A stretch of DNA of 64,000 bases from DAOSXA01 sp964526835 (GTDB taxonomy: Bacteria; Zixibacteria; MSB-5A5; GN15; FEB-12): positions 62,001 through 126,000 of the forward strand of contig CAZGMK010000001.1 of assembly GCA_964526835.1 (NCBI GenBank), read 5' to 3'. The position numbers and the translations under genes were made by a program. The notes under the pieces were generated by a model. It worked only from the letters and a program-made list of their open reading frames with translations, made no database searches and had not been told where the DNA came from. This document shows, in pieces, positions 61,620-64,000 of this stretch (the stretch's first letter is position 1; each line of letters opens with the position of its first letter).

Positions 61620-63770
61620 ATGGCCAGACAAATAGACCAGAGAACATTCCGCCGTCATCGTTTCCGCAATAGTCTGATAGTATTGGCGGTATTGCTGCTC
61701 GTATTTTTCGCTATTATCGGCTATTACATCCACGGAATATACGAGTCCGGCCTGCCGTCGTTCCAGCAGCTTCACAACATCGAGCCCAGCCTGAAAACCA
61801 AGGTCTACGACCGTCAGGGGCGGCTGCTCAAGGAGTTCTATACCGAAAACCGAGTTCTGACCCCGTATTCCGAGATGCCCCGGCACCTCGTCGAGATGCT
61901 GTTGGCCTCTGAAGATCAGAAGTTCTTCGATCACTGGGGCATCGACCTGCGGCGGTCCGCCATTGTGGCCGTGCAGAACATCATGCTCTGGCGCAAGGCC
62001 GCCGGGGCCTCGACGATCACCCAGCAGCTTTCTCGAATGCTCTTCCTGACGCGCAAGAAGACCTTCACCCGCAAAATCAAAGAGGCACTGACTGCGATCA
62101 AGCTGGAGCGGACTTATTCCAAGGAAGAGATACTCCAGATGTATCTCAACCAGTACTACTTCTCGCGCGGCGCCTACGGACCGGCAGCGGCGGCGCACAT
62201 GCTCTATTCGAAGGAGGTCTCGGAGCTCGACCTTAATGACTGCGCCATCCTCATTGGAATGCTGAAGGGGCCGAATGTCAATTCGCCCCTCAATAACCCC
62301 GACAAGGCGGTTCAGGCCCGAAACCGCGTGCTGCACTCGTACTATTCGTGGGGCAAGATCGACCGAGACACCTACGACAGTCTGCGAAACGAACCGCTGG
62401 CGCTAAATCCGCCCGAGGAAGAGATCGGGACCGCGCCCTACTTCACCGAGGCAGTTCGACGGCACATCCTGGACACCTATGGTGAACAGGCCCTCTATTC
62501 AGGGGGACTTAAGGTCTTTACGACCCTGGACAGCAGCCTTCAGGCCGCGGCCGAGGCCGCTCTTCACAAGAAGATTGACGAACTCAGGGAACGCGTAGAG
62601 AGCAGGTACGATTTGAGCAATCAGGCCTATACCAGGTTCCTTCCGGACACCGTCAACGAATATGGCGACTCGATTCGGGTTTATAAGAAGGTACAGGGGG
62701 CCTTCGCCGCGATCGATAATGCGACCGGCGGCGTGGTGGCCTTGATTGGCGGTCGCGACTGGGAGGAGTCGGAGTTCAATCGGGCCATACAGTCCACACT
62801 CCAGCCCGGTTCGGCATTCAAGCCATTTGTCTACACGGCCGCTATCGACAACGGCTACCGTACCACCCACATTATCGACGATAACCCGATTGTGCTTGAG
62901 ATTCCCGGCGCCAAGGAGTGGCGGCCGCATAATTTCGACAATACGTTCCGAGGCCCGATTACTTTGCGTGAGGGATTACAGCATTCGAGGAACCTAGTGG
63001 CCATCAAGCTCCTGCTGCAGATTCACCCGGAACAGGCCATTTTCTACGCCCGCCGCATGGGCATCAGCACTGACCTCCGGCCGGTGGCCTCGCTGGCTAT
63101 CGGCGTCGGTGAGGTGCGCCTGATCGACCTGGTCAGCGCCTACTCGGTCTTTCCCAATCAGGGCATCCTTATCCCCTATCGTCTGGTGGACAGAATTGTC
63201 GATCGCTATGGCCGCGAATTGGAAAACAACACGGCCTACCGCAAGAAAGAAGTGCTGTCCCCTCAGACGGCCTATATCATGGTGGATTTGATGCGCTCGG
63301 TCGTCGATGCCGGCACGGGTCGTCGCTCACGCTGGATGGGCTTCACCCGTCCCGCCGGTGGCAAGACCGGCACTACCGACAACTTCTGCGACAACTGGTT
63401 TGTCGGCTACACTCCGCAGATCACCGCCGGTTGCTGGGTCGGATTCGATGAGAAGACCTCGCTGGGGCGCAATCAGGACGGGGCCAAGAATGGTGTTCCG
63501 GTCTGGACCGAATTCATGATCGCCGCTCATGATTCGCTGCCTGTTCTGGATTTCGTCGAGCCGGAAGGCTTGGTGCACCTGGATGTTTGCCTTGAGTCAG
63601 GTGAGCTGGCCACTCAGCGCTGCCTTGAAGTTCGCAACGAGATATTCACCGCCGACAATGCCCCGTCAACCGAGTGCCACCTCCATCCGGCCACCGGTTT
63701 GCATATTGGCCGCGACTCCAATATCGACCGACCGCCTCCGGATACCGCGGATGACCGAACGCACTTCTGA
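61620..63770 (+). CDS. class A (bifunctional) penicillin-binding protein, PBP1A family
   Basis: 716 residues. A membrane anchor (about 19-42) is followed by a GT51 glycosyltransferase domain (about 65-240) with EDQKFFDHWGID (catalytic glutamate), GASTITQQLSRMLFL and KEEILQMYLNQYYF. The transpeptidase domain (about 345-640) has SAFK (about 398-401) and KTG in GGKTGTTDNFCDNWF (about 580). It polymerises and cross-links peptidoglycan at the outer face of the inner membrane. The frame opens earlier (61593), but the basic MARQ start at 61620 gives a normal anchor. Confidence 0.94.
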   Translation: MARQIDQRTFRRHRFRNSLIVLAVLLLVFFAIIGYYIHGIYESGLPSFQQLHNIEPSLKTKVYDRQGRLLKEFYTENRVLTPYSEMPRHLVEMLLASEDQKFFDHWGIDLRRSAIVAVQNIMLWRKAAGASTITQQLSRMLFLTRKKTFTRKIKEALTAIKLERTYSKEEILQMYLNQYYFSRGAYGPAAAAHMLYSKEVSELDLNDCAILIGMLKGPNVNSPLNNPDKAVQARNRVLHSYYSWGKIDRDTYDSLRNEPLALNPPEEEIGTAPYFTEAVRRHILDTYGEQALYSGGLKVFTTLDSSLQAAAEAALHKKIDELRERVESRYDLSNQAYTRFLPDTVNEYGDSIRVYKKVQGAFAAIDNATGGVVALIGGRDWEESEFNRAIQSTLQPGSAFKPFVYTAAIDNGYRTTHIIDDNPIVLEIPGAKEWRPHNFDNTFRGPITLREGLQHSRNLVAIKLLLQIHPEQAIFYARRMGISTDLRPVASLAIGVGEVRLIDLVSAYSVFPNQGILIPYRLVDRIVDRYGRELENNTAYRKKEVLSPQTAYIMVDLMRSVVDAGTGRRSRWMGFTRPAGGKTGTTDNFCDNWFVGYTPQITAGCWVGFDEKTSLGRNQDGAKNGVPVWTEFMIAAHDSLPVLDFVEPEGLVHLDVCLESGELATQRCLEVRNEIFTADNAPSTECHLHPATGLHIGRDSNIDRPPPDTADDRTHF

Positions 63771-63793
63771 GAACCCGGGAGGGGCTTTAGCTC

Positions 63794-63822
63794 TTGACAA
63801 TTACCTCGGAACCGGCTAATTA
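63794..63822 (+). promoter_or_regulatory. promoter of tRNA-Leu
   Basis: A perfect TTGACA (63794-63799) and TAATTA (63817-63822) are 17 bases apart. The start of the tRNA at 63832 lies 9 bases after the -10, so almost no 5' leader is made. Confidence 0.6.
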
Positions 63823-63831
63823 GGCCATAGT

Positions 63832-63918
63832 GCCGGAGTGGTGAAATTGGTAGACGCAGGGGACTCAAAATCCCCCGATGGCAACATCGTGCCGGTTCGA
63901 TTCCGGCCTCCGGCACCA
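63832..63918 (+). tRNA. tRNA-Leu (anticodon CAA), CCA encoded
   Basis: 87 bases with acceptor GCCGGAG/CTCCGGC, D arm GGTGAAATTGGTAGACGC, anticodon stem GGGGA/TCCCC with loop CTCAAAA (anticodon CAA, reading TTG), and a long variable arm (CGATGGCAACATCG) typical of class II tRNAs. The T arm is GCCGG-TTCGATT-CCGGC, with ACCA at the 3' end. It is followed by 82 bases in which I see no supported feature. Confidence 0.97.
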
Positions 63919-64000
63919 TTCATCATGAACAAGCTGCAAGAACCGATTCCCGGCCGACCGTTACGATCGTAATGGACACCGGCCTGCCGTATCCTGATCC

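Noticed and set aside
1..64000. CRISPR arrays, insertion sequences, integrases or prophage genes
   Set aside because: I found no regularly spaced direct repeats, no transposase or integrase motifs and no phage structural genes when reading the window.
63919..64000. Possible start of a gene after tRNA-Leu (ATG at 63972)
   Set aside because: Only nine codons are visible before the window ends, there is no ribosome-binding site, and an earlier ATG frame at 63925 stops after 15 codons.

Overview
The window reads as a continuous piece of chromosome from a diderm (Gram-negative) bacterium. It encodes LptD, a LolA-like carrier, BamD, an OmpA-type lipoprotein and other outer-membrane proteins. Codon third positions are visibly GC-rich and intergenic gaps are short. 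Many genes start at the TGA of the gene before (ATGA, GTGA and TTGA overlaps), and TTG and GTG starts are common. I see no transposase, integrase, CRISPR array or phage gene. The mix of a Bacillus-like order around rimP-nusA-infB-pnp with a full LPS and lipoprotein export set suggests an uncultured FCB-type lineage such as Zixibacteria. This placement is an inference and a weak one.

Layout. Positions 1-5.7 kb: tail of a membrane protein, a fumarylacetoacetase-fold hydrolase, a long AlaX editing protein and lptD. 5.8-6.1 kb: an HU gene with a strong terminator. 6.2-16.7 kb: a long housekeeping run (ftsK, lolA-like, rimO, lytic transglycosylase, bamD, nadD, polA, a predicted outer-membrane protein, coaE). 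16.7-19.9 kb: transketolase and a class I aminotransferase, closed by a terminator. 20.0-24.0 kb: a murein-peptide cassette (NlpC/P60 peptidase, enolase-superfamily dipeptide epimerase, N-acetylmuramoyl-L-alanine amidase, small membrane protein). 24.1-25.1 kb: an exosortase and a partner membrane protein. 25.15-25.28 kb: tRNA-Arg(CCG) with its own promoter on the minus strand.

25.4-39.9 kb is the translation and RNA operon: a prolyl-tRNA synthetase homologue at the place where Bacillus carries proS, then rimP, nusA, infB, a DUF503 gene, rbfA, nrnA, truB, ribF, rpsO, pnp, an M16 peptidase and a polysaccharide deacetylase. The ProRS homologue has lost the synthetase signature motifs but keeps the editing and anticodon-binding domains. 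40.0-43.3 kb: leuS and a family 2 glycosyltransferase. 43.3-48.8 kb, minus strand: a NatAB-like ABC exporter, a D,D-carboxypeptidase, a UDP-sugar dehydrogenase and a sugar-nucleotide epimerase.

48.9-52.8 kb, minus strand: a tight block of four membrane-protein genes I cannot assign, a 48-residue zinc-ribbon gene and a DUF72 gene. I regard this block as the best candidate for an undescribed system. 52.9-55.8 kb: a sugar ABC importer (binding protein and two permeases, no ATPase here). 55.9-56.5 kb: an OmpA-type lipoprotein. 56.6-61.5 kb, minus strand: tyrS, a TPR protein, an Ig-like lipoprotein and a small membrane ORF. 61.6-63.8 kb: a class A penicillin-binding protein. 63.8-63.9 kb: tRNA-Leu(CAA) with a promoter. 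The last 82 bases (63919-64000) show nothing I can support. No gene-free stretch longer than about 300 bases exists. The largest gaps are 25108-25381, which holds the tRNA-Arg and its promoter, and 61452-61619, which holds two divergent promoters.
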